From the NCBI RefSeq assembly GCF_007993045.1, contig NZ_VOOR01000020.1, positions 42,688 to 106,687 of the forward strand: a stretch of DNA of 64,000 bases. The letters run 5' to 3'. Each line of letters starts with the position of its first letter. Position 1 is the first letter of the stretch. A program made the translations under genes and the position numbers. Below, piece by piece: positions 19,024 through 31,641 of the stretch. The notes beneath the pieces were generated by a model that worked only from the letters and a program-made list of their open reading frames with translations, did not search any database and had not been told where the DNA came from. Source of the DNA: Phaeodactylibacter luteus. GTDB lineage: Bacteria; Bacteroidota; Bacteroidia; Chitinophagales; Saprospiraceae.

Positions 19024-19489
19024 TGGCCGCTTTGTTTGATTTCGCGCTATTACTGTCTACTGTGCTTTTGTCTTGTGCGCTAGCTTTACTTCCGTTTTTG
19101 GAGGAAGTAATGCCACCCCCCATAGAGCAAGTCACATTGAAAGTAGCTCCGGACTGTACAATCAGCTTTTCGGTAGATACTTCACCGCTCACGGAAGCGG
19201 ACTCGCGGATGTTCAGCAGCTCTGCCACTTGTATGCTTCCTTCGAACTTCCCCTCCACTACAGCATTCTGGCAACGGATTTCCCCTTCTACATAGCCTGT
19301 AGGTCCGATGATCACTTTGGCATCGCAATGCAAGGTGCCCTTGATGGTGCCATCTACCCGGATATCGCTTTCGGACTTGACCGTACCTTCCACCACAGTG
19401 CCTTTCACCAGGCTGTTCAGGCCGCTAGACACAGAAGTTGAGCCATTGCTCTTGGCTGTGCTTTCCTTTTTGTTATTACCTCCAAACAT
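19013..19489 (-). CDS. Bactofilin (polymer-forming cytoskeletal protein)
   Basis: The 158-residue protein has a Ser/Asn-rich N-terminus and a right-handed beta-helix core (about 27-120). The core has the repeating pattern GTVVEGTVKSESDIRVDGTI and GYVEGEI. A Ser/Lys/Ala-rich tail follows. Bactofilins polymerise without nucleotide into filaments linked to cell shape and local wall synthesis. It is the first gene of the run bactofilin, atpZ, AtpI-like, biotin carrier. Confidence 0.92.
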   Translation of the reverse strand: MFGGNNKKESTAKSNGSTSVSSGLNSLVKGTVVEGTVKSESDIRVDGTIKGTLHCDAKVIIGPTGYVEGEIRCQNAVVEGKFEGSIQVAELLNIRESASVSGEVSTEKLIVQSGATFNVTCSMGGGITSSKNGSKASAQDKSTVDSNSAKSNKAASAR

Positions 19490-19817
19490 AGTCCTGCTGT
19501 TTTAATAGTTGTTGATTAGCGTTGATACTTGCGAGGGGCGGGGGGGAACGAGCTGTTTCCGATTGCGCCCAAGCTTTTCCAGGCATTCGGCTAAAACGCG
19601 GGATGCCTCAAAGCAGCACGGAGCGGCCTAGCAGGCCTCATTTCGGCCGTGTAGCCCCCAGACAAGTCAACCCTATTTAGTCTAAGGGATTGATTTCGGC
19701 TGAAAATTACCACTTTGTCATCGATTTGCCAACTTCCAGCACAAACGAAAAGACCCTGCAGGCAGGGCAAGGCGCCTCAGGCTGCAGGGTCTTTTCTATA
19801 GTTAGGCGGGTTCCCGC
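19490..19817. other. Gene-free stretch between the bactofilin and PorP/SprF genes
   Basis: The 328 bases hold the upstream region of the bactofilin gene and a strong terminator for the PorP/SprF gene. No open reading frame of interest and no TAnnTTTG promoter box were found. Confidence 0.6.
19748..19795 (-). terminator. Terminator of the PorP/SprF gene
   Basis: AAAAGACCCTGCAG at 19748-19761 and its exact complement at 19782-19795 form a 14-bp perfect stem with a 20-base loop. The stem ends in a T-run on the minus strand, about 20 bases after the stop. Confidence 0.8.
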
Positions 19818-20870
19818 CTAGAAATTAGGGCAGTAAACCCCGCGTCGCTCCATGCCGCAGATCTTATAAGCCAGTGCGAATTCGAACCCGCCATTGGCGT
19901 TGCTTGCCGTACGCAGTGGAGAAACATTGATATCGTAGCTAAAGCCGAGGCTAAAGTTTTCGTAGTCAAACCGGGTAGACAGGATGGCCGCGTCGTTCAG
20001 CACACCTGACTCAATTTTATTAGACACCCGAGTCCAGAGGCCAAACTGAAAGGCTTGGTTGGAGCGGCCATTGCCGAGCAGGAATTTGAAGCTCGTACCT
20101 GCATTGACTTGGAAAGAAGGCCCCTGAGACATTACAATCACGCCCGGTACAAGGCCGAAGCGGCGGCCCATCATGAATTCGCCCCCCGCGTGGAAAGTGA
20201 ACCGGCTGTAGAGCAGGTCTTCATCATCGGAGTTGAAGGACTGATTGGAGCGGTTGAGGTGGTGGAAAGCGCCGCCAAAGTAGAGGCTATTATTCTCGTC
20301 GAACACCATGAACCAAAGCAGCCCTGCAGCCAGATCGGCAAAGATAAAGTTGTCGCGGTCAAATACATTTTCCTCGCCAGAAGGCAGGGTGCCATCGAAG
20401 CCGCCCTCACCATCGTGCTGCAAGCCCCAACGGAGCTTCAGGAAGTCGATACTGCGCTGAGCCACGCCTGCCTCAGCTCCGACCACCAGGTAATTAGCCT
20501 GTTTGCGATAACCGCCCATGCGCTTGGAATAAGAAGCAGAAAGCTTGCCGGTGAGCGTAGAGAAGTTCGCTTCTCCGGCCTCATCGCCCCAAAAAGTACC
20601 CCCGATGCCAAAATAATCGTAGCGGCCTACGGGGATGCGTTGGTCATACGAAAAGGAATAAGTATTGTAAGCATTAGAGCGGAGTACGCTGGCCCACTGA
20701 TTCCGGTAGTTGGCTACCATGCGGATGTTACAGTTCATGACCCCCGTCATGGCTGGGTTGAGGTTGAGGGGGGAAAGATAGAACTGAGAGAAGTGGATGT
20801 CCTGCGCACCAACGGAAATCGCTCCCAATGCTAACAGACAAGTGATAATAATCGACTTGAAATTTTTCAT
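19818..20870 (-). CDS. PorP/SprF family type IX secretion system membrane protein
   Basis: The 350-residue protein starts with a signal peptide ending in VGAQ, followed by DIHFSQFYLSPLNLNPAMTG, the hallmark opening of PorP/SprF proteins. The rest is a predicted outer-membrane beta barrel ending in an aromatic strand. In T9SS organisms PorP/SprF proteins bind the PorE/outer-membrane end of the machine. They often pair with one specific secreted adhesin. No large partner adhesin is adjacent here. The gene stands alone with its own terminator. Confidence 0.93.
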   Translation of the reverse strand: MKNFKSIIITCLLALGAISVGAQDIHFSQFYLSPLNLNPAMTGVMNCNIRMVANYRNQWASVLRSNAYNTYSFSYDQRIPVGRYDYFGIGGTFWGDEAGEANFSTLTGKLSASYSKRMGGYRKQANYLVVGAEAGVAQRSIDFLKLRWGLQHDGEGGFDGTLPSGEENVFDRDNFIFADLAAGLLWFMVFDENNSLYFGGAFHHLNRSNQSFNSDDEDLLYSRFTFHAGGEFMMGRRFGLVPGVIVMSQGPSFQVNAGTSFKFLLGNGRSNQAFQFGLWTRVSNKIESGVLNDAAILSTRFDYENFSLGFSYDINVSPLRTASNANGGFEFALAYKICGMERRGVYCPNF

Positions 20871-21249
20871 ACAGGCGGTTATTTGTAAAAAGCTTTCAAT
20901 GAGTCCAAAGTGGTTTTTTCGTGATGCTTAAGGCTGTGGCAGTCTTCTTTAGGGTTTGATTTTGTGCCAGAGCCCATTGCTGAGGGAAAGCACAGAGATA
21001 GTTAGCTTGCGTGAGCAATACAGCCGGCTGCCGAGGAGCGCCTTTTATGCTGCATTGATTTTGTATGATTTTTGCCCGTAGCCTCAGGCACGGAAGCCCG
21101 TAGCGCTGCCACCTACGAAACAAGTCACAATAATAGCGAATGTTAAGCAAATGCCGGGCATTTTTTCTGTTAAAGCCTGTTGACAGACAAGATTAGCGGT
21201 GCTGCTGCAGGAATACCGAATTAACGAGCATCCCGGTAGTTGTATTTTG
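20871..21249. other. Gene-free stretch upstream of the PorP/SprF gene
   Basis: The 379 bases lie between the PorP/SprF start and the stop of the serine protease gene. One 84-codon reading frame on the minus strand has no signal peptide or recognisable composition and is not called. No clear promoter box or repeat was seen. Confidence 0.55.
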
Positions 21250-22341
21250 TCATGCTATGTCCTCTGCCCGCCAAAGAGCGCCATACTGCTCCACTAAGAT
21301 GTTGTCATAGTAATCTGCCCGTTCAAAAAGGTGGCGGAACAGCTTCATGCCGGTATCGAGATTAAGGTAGCGGTCGAAGATGAGGAGGGAGAGGACGATG
21401 TCTTGGTCTTTGATGCTGAAAGAAAGCCCCTCAATTTCAAAATTTTGCCTCAGCAAAAATTCGTAGATCGGCTTGATCTGCTCCGTGGGCAGCGTGCACA
21501 AATAGGCATCGCCCATGATCAGCCCGGTATCCTCATGATAAGTGATGGCAATCCGTGCGCTGCCCTCCTGTATCTCCCAATTGTTGGGCCCACGCCTAGA
21601 CAGCGGCACCTCCTGCCCGATAGCCCTCAGGAGCTCCTCAATGCGCTCGGCTATGCCTACAGGCTCGTACATTTCTGCGTGAGAAGGCAGGTATACCCTG
21701 GCCCCACAATGAGGGCAGTACTTGCCATCCGGCACTTGTTGTTCAGCCACTACGTTGCTACAAGACTCGCAACGGACCTTCACACCGGGCGCGGCAGCCT
21801 GAAACTCAGACAGCGCTTGCTGCAGATAGACGGCAGGCAGGGAGAAACCGATATTGTCGCTCTGCTCCATGCTCAGCGTATTCACTCCGATCACCTGCCC
21901 TTTGGTATTGATAAGAGGCCCACCGCTGTTGCCGGGGTTGAGGGCCGCATCGTGCTGTATGTAACGTACCCCCTCTACTTCCCGGTTAGTACTTGAAATG
22001 ACACCTTGCGTAACAGAAAACTGCAGCCCAAAAGGGTGCCCTATAGAAACGACCGTCTCCCCTTCGTGCAAAGCCCCGGCGCCAAAAATATCAAGTGCAG
22101 GAAGCCCTTCCGTACCGCTCACCTCCAAAAAGGCAAGGTCGAACTTGGGGTCGGCATAGACTACCCTGGACAGCTGCCGGGGCAGTTTCTCCCCTTGCAC
22201 CACCGCCTCCCGGTTATCGTGCACGATGTGGTTGTTGGTCACAACAACGCCTGCCTCCTTCAAGTAAAAGCCCGTGCCCGTACTATAAGGAGTGGCAATT
22301 TGAATGACAACCTCCCGGATTTGATCTAAAATGGCATTCAT
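21250..22341 (-). CDS. Trypsin-like serine protease with zinc ribbon and C-terminal YbjN-like domain
   Basis: The 363-residue protein begins with an S1C/HtrA-type protease domain (about 1-185). The triad is clear: His near 37 in TNNHIV, Asp near 67 in KFDLAFLEV, and Ser near 141 in NPGNSGGPL. A four-Cys zinc ribbon follows (about 190-218, CESC...CPHC). The C-terminal domain (about 235-350) resembles the YbjN/type III chaperone-like fold. There is no PDZ domain and no signal peptide, so it is probably cytoplasmic and unlike classical DegP. I prefer the ATG at 22341; another in-frame ATG is at 22362. It is divergent from mutM. Confidence 0.82.
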   Translation of the reverse strand: MNAILDQIREVVIQIATPYSTGTGFYLKEAGVVVTNNHIVHDNREAVVQGEKLPRQLSRVVYADPKFDLAFLEVSGTEGLPALDIFGAGALHEGETVVSIGHPFGLQFSVTQGVISSTNREVEGVRYIQHDAALNPGNSGGPLINTKGQVIGVNTLSMEQSDNIGFSLPAVYLQQALSEFQAAAPGVKVRCESCSNVVAEQQVPDGKYCPHCGARVYLPSHAEMYEPVGIAERIEELLRAIGQEVPLSRRGPNNWEIQEGSARIAITYHEDTGLIMGDAYLCTLPTEQIKPIYEFLLRQNFEIEGLSFSIKDQDIVLSLLIFDRYLNLDTGMKLFRHLFERADYYDNILVEQYGALWRAEDIA

Positions 22342-22429
22342 AGATGGATTCTTGCGCAGCATGAAGGTACGAAATCAGAACATTTGCCCCCGGTTTGCAG
22401 TTGCCTTTTCCTAAACAAAGCTTCCTGCC

Positions 22430-23224
22430 ATGCCAGAACTGCCAGAAGTCAATGCCAAACAGCTCCACTTTGAGCAGTGCGCCCTGCAGCAGCGCATTGC
22501 CAAAGTAGACCTCATCGACCCCAGCTATATCCTAAAGGAAATCGCACCAGCTGATTTTGCTACAAAACTCAGGGGGCGGCAATTCGTTAGCAGCTACCGC
22601 CGGGGGAAATACTTCTTCGCAGCGCTCGACAATGGGCACTACGTTTTGTTCCACTTTGGCATGAGCGGCCGTTTCCGCTATTACGATGCGATAGCGGAGC
22701 AGCCCAAGCACGAACGGTTCGCCTTTGTTTTTGAAAATGGCTACCGCCTTGGCTTCGACTGCCCCCGGAAGTTTGCCCGTATTCATTACGTGCCCAGCCT
22801 TGATGGTTTCATAGCCCGCAAAAACCTCGGCGAAGACGCCCTGCTCATTTCCGAAAGCCAATTTTTGGCACTCGCTCAAAACAGAAAGAGCACCCTGAAA
22901 GGGTTCCTGCTCAACCAGAAATACCTGGCCGGCATGGGCAATCTCTACGTGGATGAAGTATGTTGGCAGCAAGGCATCCACCCTGCTTCCCGCATCAGCG
23001 CTTTGCCCCTCGAAAAGCTCAAGGCGCTGTTCCACAACATGCAGGACATTCTGCGGCAGGCGGTCGCCCTCAATGCAGAATATAGCGCCTATCCCGAATC
23101 TTGGCTTTGGAACCACAGGGTGCCAGACGGCCTATGCCCTAAATGCCTTTCCTCGCTAGAACAAGACAAAGTAGCCGGGCGGACCACGTACTATTGCCCA
23201 CAGTGCCAGGCATTCTTGGAATGA
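22430..23224 (+). CDS. mutM: Formamidopyrimidine/endonuclease VIII-type DNA glycosylase
   Basis: The 264-residue protein removes oxidised bases such as 8-oxoguanine and cuts the abasic site. It starts MPELPEV, giving the N-terminal proline nucleophile and the catalytic Glu after the initiator Met is removed. The conserved Lys of the beta-hairpin loop (YRRGKYF) lies near residue 57. The helix-two-turn-helix region (LNQKYLAGMGNLYVDE) lies near 160-175. A four-Cys zinc finger (CPKC...CPQC) ends the protein. Fpg versus Nei specificity is not settled by sequence alone. Its stop lies one base from the convergent gene's stop. Confidence 0.9.
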   Translation: MPELPEVNAKQLHFEQCALQQRIAKVDLIDPSYILKEIAPADFATKLRGRQFVSSYRRGKYFFAALDNGHYVLFHFGMSGRFRYYDAIAEQPKHERFAFVFENGYRLGFDCPRKFARIHYVPSLDGFIARKNLGEDALLISESQFLALAQNRKSTLKGFLLNQKYLAGMGNLYVDEVCWQQGIHPASRISALPLEKLKALFHNMQDILRQAVALNAEYSAYPESWLWNHRVPDGLCPKCLSSLEQDKVAGRTTYYCPQCQAFLE

Positions 23225-23225
23225 G

Positions 23226-23939
23226 CTACAGGCTGATGGCCAGGCCAAGGCTGCCGCCCGCCATCCGAGGGGAGACTTGCAGCCCGAAGGTCCTGGTCTC
23301 GAACGCCCCTTCTATGGCTGCAGCCGATTCCAGCTTATGGTTTTCCCATAGTATGTTGATCATGGCCAGGCCAAGGCTCGCTTCAAGCGAACAGCGCCCG
23401 GCCAATTGATAGCGCAGCCGCCCTAAGGCTCCCAGCCCTGTCCTGAACATCCACCCTTGATATGGCACCCCGCTTACATTGAGCGGGTTGAAAGAGCGGT
23501 ACGAGAAGGAGGGCTGCAGCATCGCCCCTGCAAACCCCTGCAAGCGGCCGTCAGCCGTGAAATCAGCGGCCAGCCCGGCTTCCATCTGAAAAGTTGCCGA
23601 CGCCCTTTTCCATTCGCCCTCTTGCCGGACCGTCTCCAAGCCCGAAAAACTAATGCGCTGACTGGTGTTGTAACGCCCAGCCCCTATGGCTGCGATGCCT
23701 GCTCCCCAGTACCAGCCTTGTGCATCTGGCTCGCTGATAAATGATAGGCTAAGCCCGTAGGCAGGATAGCCAATCTCGTAAATCTCAACCGTAGTAGAAA
23801 GCAGCCCGCCATTGCTGAAAGTTTCGGAAAAGCTTAGCCCCGGCAGGCGCTGCAGGGCAATGCTCAGGGAGGATTGTGCCAAGCCTGCTTGAGTCAAGAA
23901 AAACAGGAATGCCACTGTGAAAAAGGATGTCCGGATCAT
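23226..23939 (-). CDS. Exported protein, probable outer-membrane beta-barrel, unknown function
   Basis: The 237-residue protein has a signal peptide (MIRTSFFTVAFLFFLTQAGLAQ). It then has alternating polar and hydrophobic stretches rich in Gly, Ser and aromatic residues, which fits an eight-strand outer-membrane barrel. It ends in a hydrophobic strand. I do not recognise a named family. It converges with mutM and has no clear operon partners. Confidence 0.6.
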   Translation of the reverse strand: MIRTSFFTVAFLFFLTQAGLAQSSLSIALQRLPGLSFSETFSNGGLLSTTVEIYEIGYPAYGLSLSFISEPDAQGWYWGAGIAAIGAGRYNTSQRISFSGLETVRQEGEWKRASATFQMEAGLAADFTADGRLQGFAGAMLQPSFSYRSFNPLNVSGVPYQGWMFRTGLGALGRLRYQLAGRCSLEASLGLAMINILWENHKLESAAAIEGAFETRTFGLQVSPRMAGGSLGLAISL

Positions 23940-24038
23940 GTATCTTGGGTTGGGTGATTAAATTACATTACAACAAACTAACGCAAGCCCCCTATCCCAA
24001 TCCGCTTTTTTAACAGTCTGCCTGAAAAAACATACCCT

Positions 24039-24854
24039 ATGAAAACCCGCCGGCTTTTCACTTTATCCCTACTTGCGGGCGTTGCATGGGCGGCCCTCGC
24101 ACAGCCTGCCTCTGTAGATACGCTTTACCTGCAAAGCAGAGCCCTGAAGCGTACCGTGCCTGCTCTAGTCATCAGCCCGGCAGGAGGAGCCCCCTGCCCT
24201 ACCCTTTTCCTGCTACATGGCGCAACAGGCAACTACACCAACTGGCTGGAGCGGGCCCCGGAAATCCTCAGCTATGCAGAAGCGCAACAGATCCGCATCG
24301 TATGCCCTGACGGAGGGGCCTTCGGCTGGTACCTCGATAGCCCCATGCTAGACACTATGCAATATGAAACTTACTTTTCGGAAGAACTGCTGCCCGCTAT
24401 CGACAGCCTTTACCCTACACTGGCCGTACGGGAAAAAAGGGCAATTGCAGGGCTTAGCATGGGCGGCCATGGCGCATGGCACCTTGCCTTGCGCCACCCC
24501 AATCTGTGGGGGGCAGCCTTTAGCATGAGCGGGGGGCTAGACCTCAGGCCCTTCCCCAACAACTGGGAACTGCCCCGCCTGCTTGGCCCAAGATGGGCTT
24601 TCCCACAACATTGGCAGGACAACAGCGTGGCGGGACAGCTTTACCGCTACCGGCCCGGCCTGCCCGTCGCACTTTGGCTGGATTGTGGGAAGGATGATTT
24701 CTTCCTGCAGGTCAACCGGCAGGCCAAGCAGGAGCTAGACCGCTTGCAAATCCCTTACACTTACCTTGAACGGCCCGGCGGGCACAATTGGGAATATTGG
24801 CGGGAGTCTTTACAATACATCATGGTCTTTCTGGAGCGGCACTTCCGGAGCTGA
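24039..24854 (+). CDS. Secreted esterase of the esterase D / PHB-depolymerase-like type
   Basis: The 271-residue alpha/beta hydrolase has a signal peptide ending near LAQPAS. The catalytic residues are visible: Ser in GLSMGGHGAW (near 144), Asp in LDCGKDD (near 213), and His in GGHNWEYW (near 248). The pattern resembles S-formylglutathione hydrolase/esterase D and the bacterial tributyrin-type esterases. With an export signal it probably acts in the periplasm or outside the cell on ester bonds. The substrate is unknown. Confidence 0.85.
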   Translation: MKTRRLFTLSLLAGVAWAALAQPASVDTLYLQSRALKRTVPALVISPAGGAPCPTLFLLHGATGNYTNWLERAPEILSYAEAQQIRIVCPDGGAFGWYLDSPMLDTMQYETYFSEELLPAIDSLYPTLAVREKRAIAGLSMGGHGAWHLALRHPNLWGAAFSMSGGLDLRPFPNNWELPRLLGPRWAFPQHWQDNSVAGQLYRYRPGLPVALWLDCGKDDFFLQVNRQAKQELDRLQIPYTYLERPGGHNWEYWRESLQYIMVFLERHFRS

Positions 24855-24904
24855 AGCCTGCAACAGCAGACGCAGCAGCGCACAGCACAGCCTCCTGCCA
24901 GCTG

Positions 24905-25135
24905 TCAGGCATTGAACAAATCGTCAATTTCCCGCTGTAGGTCCTCAAGGTCACCGCCAGGCGGGATATGGCCATCAGACCGCTCGCCAAGCCATTGCCC
25001 AGCCGATGGTGGAGCCGCCGGCAGCACAGGCGGGGCTTTCAATTGCAGCACCGAGCGCAGCGCGTGAAGCACGTTGGGGTCTTCCGTCGCAACAATCTGA
25101 GCAATGAGCGCTACTTTCAAGTCGTTGAGGTCCAT
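24905..25135 (-). CDS. Small hypothetical protein
   Basis: The 76-residue protein begins MDLNDLKVALIAQIVATED, a helical opening typical of small proteins in Bacteroidota that pair a helix with a Leu-rich segment. A proline-rich middle and an acidic C-terminus (LEDLQREIDDLFNA) follow. This layout is reminiscent of addiction-module components, but no toxin gene is adjacent. I chose the ATG at 25135 because the longer form to 25186 adds Cys-rich sequence of unlikely coding type. It follows pdxH after 60 bases on the same strand. Confidence 0.55.
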   Translation of the reverse strand: MDLNDLKVALIAQIVATEDPNVLHALRSVLQLKAPPVLPAAPPSAGQWLGERSDGHIPPGGDLEDLQREIDDLFNA

Positions 25136-25195
25136 GCCTTGATTTTTGTAGATAGGGCACAAAAATGCAAAATCAACCGGGCACAAGCAACCCCA

Positions 25196-25834
25196 TCAAG
25201 GCGCGAGGCGCTCAATGCCCCAACGGCCATCGGGCTGAAGGGAATACAGGAAGCGGTCGTGCAAGCGGTGCTCCCGGCCCTGCCAAAACTCAAAAGCCTC
25301 GGGCAATACGCGGTAGCCACCCCAAAAACTGGGCAGCGGCACCTCCCCTGAGCGGAACTTCTGCCTCATTTCAGCAAATTTAGCCATCAGCAGCTGCCGG
25401 GAAGAGATCGGGCTGCTCTGCTCAGATACCCAGGCCCCTATCTGGCTGCCATGCGGGCGGCTCAAAAAATACTTGGCAGATTCTGCTGTGCTCACCCGCT
25501 CTACCCGGCCGGTGATGTGCACCTGCCGCTCCAGGCCCAGCCAGGGGAAAAGTAGTGCCGCCCGCTTCTGCCCATCCAACTCACGGGCTTTGCGGCTGCC
25601 GTAGTTGGTAAAAAACACAAAGCCTTGTGTATCAAAGTACTTCAGCAACACCGTGCGCAGGCTTGGCTGCCCATTGCCTGCAACGGTAGCCAACGACATG
25701 GCGTTGGGCATGCGCATGCCACTGCCTTCTGCATCGCAAAACCATTGTTCAAACTGTGCGACAGGGTCTTCCTGCAAATCTTCCCGGGACAAGCCCGATT
25801 TCGTAAACGCTTCGCGCATCATGGCCAGGTCCAT
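25196..25834 (-). CDS. pdxH: Pyridoxamine 5'-phosphate oxidase
   Basis: The 212-residue flavoprotein oxidises pyridoxine or pyridoxamine 5'-phosphate to pyridoxal 5'-phosphate. Typical motifs are [20 protein letters not shown] and [14 protein letters not shown] in the FMN-binding core, the segment ending AKYFLSRP, and the C-terminal dimerisation motif [14 protein letters not shown]. The start at 25834 ([10 protein letters not shown]) matches the family start; an upstream ATG-less extension to 25888 is not supported. Confidence 0.95.
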   Translation of the reverse strand: MDLAMMREAFTKSGLSREDLQEDPVAQFEQWFCDAEGSGMRMPNAMSLATVAGNGQPSLRTVLLKYFDTQGFVFFTNYGSRKARELDGQKRAALLFPWLGLERQVHITGRVERVSTAESAKYFLSRPHGSQIGAWVSEQSSPISSRQLLMAKFAEMRQKFRSGEVPLPSFWGGYRVLPEAFEFWQGREHRLHDRFLYSLQPDGRWGIERLAP

Positions 25835-25991
25835 AACTACAACAGGTTGGTGAACTGCAAAGCTCCACAACCTATCTACAGCACACACTGAGGAATATCA
25901 GAGCTTGCATTATTTTTTTGCACCTATGGGAAAAACCCCGCCCTTCGCGCTGTCCAATCTAAACTGGCAACACCAGTGTAAATCAAAAAAC

Positions 25992-29471
<3,480 letters not shown>

Positions 29472-29544
29472 TTTACTATATTTTTTGGTCCATTAAGCTG
29501 AAATTGAAAGCGATGGCTAAACGCACAGCCCAAGTGGCTCCCCT

Positions 29545-29691
29545 TTTGGGGCCTACCCCGGCCATACGGCAGGGGTCGCTATGCTACGGGGCTCGCTATC
29601 CGCTCGGCCCTGCCGGGCTTGCACCCCTCCGCAGCGCTAGTCCGATGCCATTACCATAGGCTGAATGCCTGTGCTCTTTTGGTTTATGCCC
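29545..29691 (+). repeat. Interspersed repeat family A, copy 3 (short form)
   Basis: This copy has the GGGGCCT lead, the block GTCGCTATGCTACGGGGCTC, the short spacer and the end block GCAGCGCTAGTCCGATGCCA. A diverged extension ends in TTTTGGTTTATGCCC. The stem region has drifted (GGCAGGGGT instead of GGCAGGTGC). It occupies most of the 313-base gap between the glsB-like gene and the flavoprotein stop; no gene is seen there. Confidence 0.8.
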
Positions 29692-29784
29692 GATTAGAAT
29701 AGTACCGCCGACCTGAAGACCGGCACCTGCGGCAGCTGCTGTGGCACGATGAGCTCAAGGCAGGAGCCCTCACGGCACAGGCCT

Positions 29785-31011
29785 TCAGCCCAGCTGCCCT
29801 GCGATGAAGCCAGTAGTCCAGGCCGCTTGGAAATTATACCCTCCGGTGATGCCGTCAATATCGAGTACCTCCCCGGCAAAGTAAAGCCCTGGCAAGGCGC
29901 GGCTTTCCATGGTCTTGAAGTTAACACTTTCCAAGCTAACGCCCCCGCAAGTCACGAATTCTTCTTTGAAAGTCGTTTTGCCCCTCACGGCGTAAGTATC
30001 GTTGGTGAGCAGTGCAGCCAGACGGTTGACCTGCTTTTTGCCAGCCTCCCCCCATTTTTTAGCCTCTGGTATCTCAGCCTTTTGCAGCAGGAAAGCCCAA
30101 AGCCTTTTGGGTATAGCCGGCAAGCGCTGATTGCCCATGCTCTTCTGAGGATGGGCGCCGCCAAGCTCCCATAACGCTTCCGCCACGCGCTCGGTCTGAG
30201 GCATGTTCACCCAATTGACCTGCACCTTGAACTGGTACTGCTGCTCGCTGAGCAGGCGGGCTCCAAATGCGGACAGCTTCAAGATAGCTGGCCCGCTCAT
30301 GCCCCAGTGGGTAATCAGCAGGGGGCCTTCTGCAGATAGCTTCTCCCCCTGAATACTGGCAGTGACCGGCTCAACGACCACCCCCATCAGCTCCCGTACC
30401 GGCTCGTCTGGCATATTGAACGTAAAAAGCGAGGGCACCGGGGCTTCAATTTTGTGCCCCAGTGCTTCCAGCCAGGCCAGGCCTGTGCGCTTGGGGCTGC
30501 CGCCGGTAGCCACAATGACTTTATCAAAAAGCGCTGGCTCCCGGCTATTGCGCAAAAAAGACAGCCTGATCTGCTCCCCTTTACGCTCTAGCGCCTCCAC
30601 GCCTGTGCCAGCCCATACCCTTACGCCATACTCCCGCGCCTGGCCCTGCAGGCAGTCTATGATGGTCTGGGAAGACTGCGAAACAGGGAAAACACACTGA
30701 TCCGGCTGTATCGTCAACGCTACCCCCCTGCGCTCGAACCACTCCATCGTATCTGCGGTGCTGAAAGTACGGAAAGCCTTTTTCAGCTGCTTCCCGCCCC
30801 GGGGGTAGGCCCGGGACAACTCCGCAATAGAGGTACAGCCGTTGGTCACATTGCAGCGGCCGCCACCCGATACTTTCACCTTGGAAAGGACTTTGCCAGA
30901 CTTCTCAAAGATATGGATAGCCGCCCCCGGATGGTGTTCGCCTACAGAACAAGCAGCGAAGAAGCCCGCAGCCCCTCCACCAATAACAGCAACTTTCAGA
31001 TTGGAAGACAT
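29785..31011 (-). CDS. NAD(P)/FAD-dependent oxidoreductase, HI0933/BaiN family
   Basis: The 408-residue flavoprotein has an N-terminal dinucleotide-binding motif (VIGGGAAGFFAA) and the family signature KVSGGGRCNVTN near 45-60. An ending FAGEVLDIDGITGGYNFQAAW lies near 380-400 and closes the FAD site. Members include BaiN-type and related reductases; the substrate is unknown. It starts 9 bases after the ABC ATPase gene and is probably the last gene of the lpxC-fabZ/lpxA transcript. Confidence 0.88.
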   Translation of the reverse strand: MSSNLKVAVIGGGAAGFFAACSVGEHHPGAAIHIFEKSGKVLSKVKVSGGGRCNVTNGCTSIAELSRAYPRGGKQLKKAFRTFSTADTMEWFERRGVALTIQPDQCVFPVSQSSQTIIDCLQGQAREYGVRVWAGTGVEALERKGEQIRLSFLRNSREPALFDKVIVATGGSPKRTGLAWLEALGHKIEAPVPSLFTFNMPDEPVRELMGVVVEPVTASIQGEKLSAEGPLLITHWGMSGPAILKLSAFGARLLSEQQYQFKVQVNWVNMPQTERVAEALWELGGAHPQKSMGNQRLPAIPKRLWAFLLQKAEIPEAKKWGEAGKKQVNRLAALLTNDTYAVRGKTTFKEEFVTCGGVSLESVNFKTMESRALPGLYFAGEVLDIDGITGGYNFQAAWTTGFIAGQLG

Positions 31012-31020
31012 ATAGAGGTA

Positions 31021-31641
31021 CTATTGCTTATAATCGGGGATATACACTTTGTGCTCGCAGAAGTCAAAATCCACAGCGGCGTTGGAAGCAATGACCAAGG
31101 TGCGGCCAGTGCCAAACCGGGCGATCAGGCCGCGGTACCAGCCAATGCCCTCCTCGTCTAGGTTAGTAGTCGGCTCATCCAGCAACAACAAAGGCGACTC
31201 CGTAACGAGGGCCAACGCCAGGCGCAGGCGCTGCTTCATGCCCGAAGAAAAATTGCGCACCTGCTTGCTGCGGGCTTTCCTGAAGCCCAACAACTGATAA
31301 ATGGCCTCATCGTCCATGCCCGGCTTGGTCGCTTTGAACTGCCGGTGGAAGCGGATCGCCTCGGTAAGGGTCAGCTCTTCGATCAGCTCGATATAAGGTG
31401 CGGCAAAAGATAAGTGGCGGTATACCTCATGTACCCCCAGCTGCCTCCCATCTAAACTGAAAGATACCTGGCCTTTGGAAGGGGAAAGGAAGCCAGAGAG
31501 CATTTTCATCAGCGTAGACTTCCCCGAGCCATTAGGCCCAGTGATGGCATAGCGCTGCCCCGGCGCCACCTCCAGGCTGAGCCCCCGGATGATCCACTCC
31601 GTTTTGTAGCGTTTGCCAACACTATCCAGTTCAATCTTCAT
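31021..31641 (-). CDS. Orphan ABC transporter ATP-binding protein
   Basis: The 206-residue ATPase has Walker A (GPNGSGKST, near 34-42), an ABC signature (NFSSGM) and Walker B (LLLLDEPTT). No permease gene is nearby. The ATG at 31641 overlaps the last codons of lpxA, so translation is probably coupled; an in-frame ATG at 31656 would give a longer overlap. Its place after lpxA suggests an envelope or lipid export role, but this is inference. Confidence 0.85.
   Translation of the reverse strand: MKIELDSVGKRYKTEWIIRGLSLEVAPGQRYAITGPNGSGKSTLMKMLSGFLSPSKGQVSFSLDGRQLGVHEVYRHLSFAAPYIELIEELTLTEAIRFHRQFKATKPGMDDEAIYQLLGFRKARSKQVRNFSSGMKQRLRLALALVTESPLLLLDEPTTNLDEEGIGWYRGLIARFGTGRTLVIASNAAVDFDFCEHKVYIPDYKQ

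Noticed and set aside
20896..21150. 84-codon reading frame on the minus strand upstream of the PorP/SprF gene
   Set aside because: It has no signal, no recognisable motif and an unlikely composition, and it covers the expected promoter region.
24905..25135. Toxin-antitoxin pair
   Set aside because: The small protein has an antitoxin-like opening, but its neighbours are pdxH and an esterase, so there is no toxin partner.
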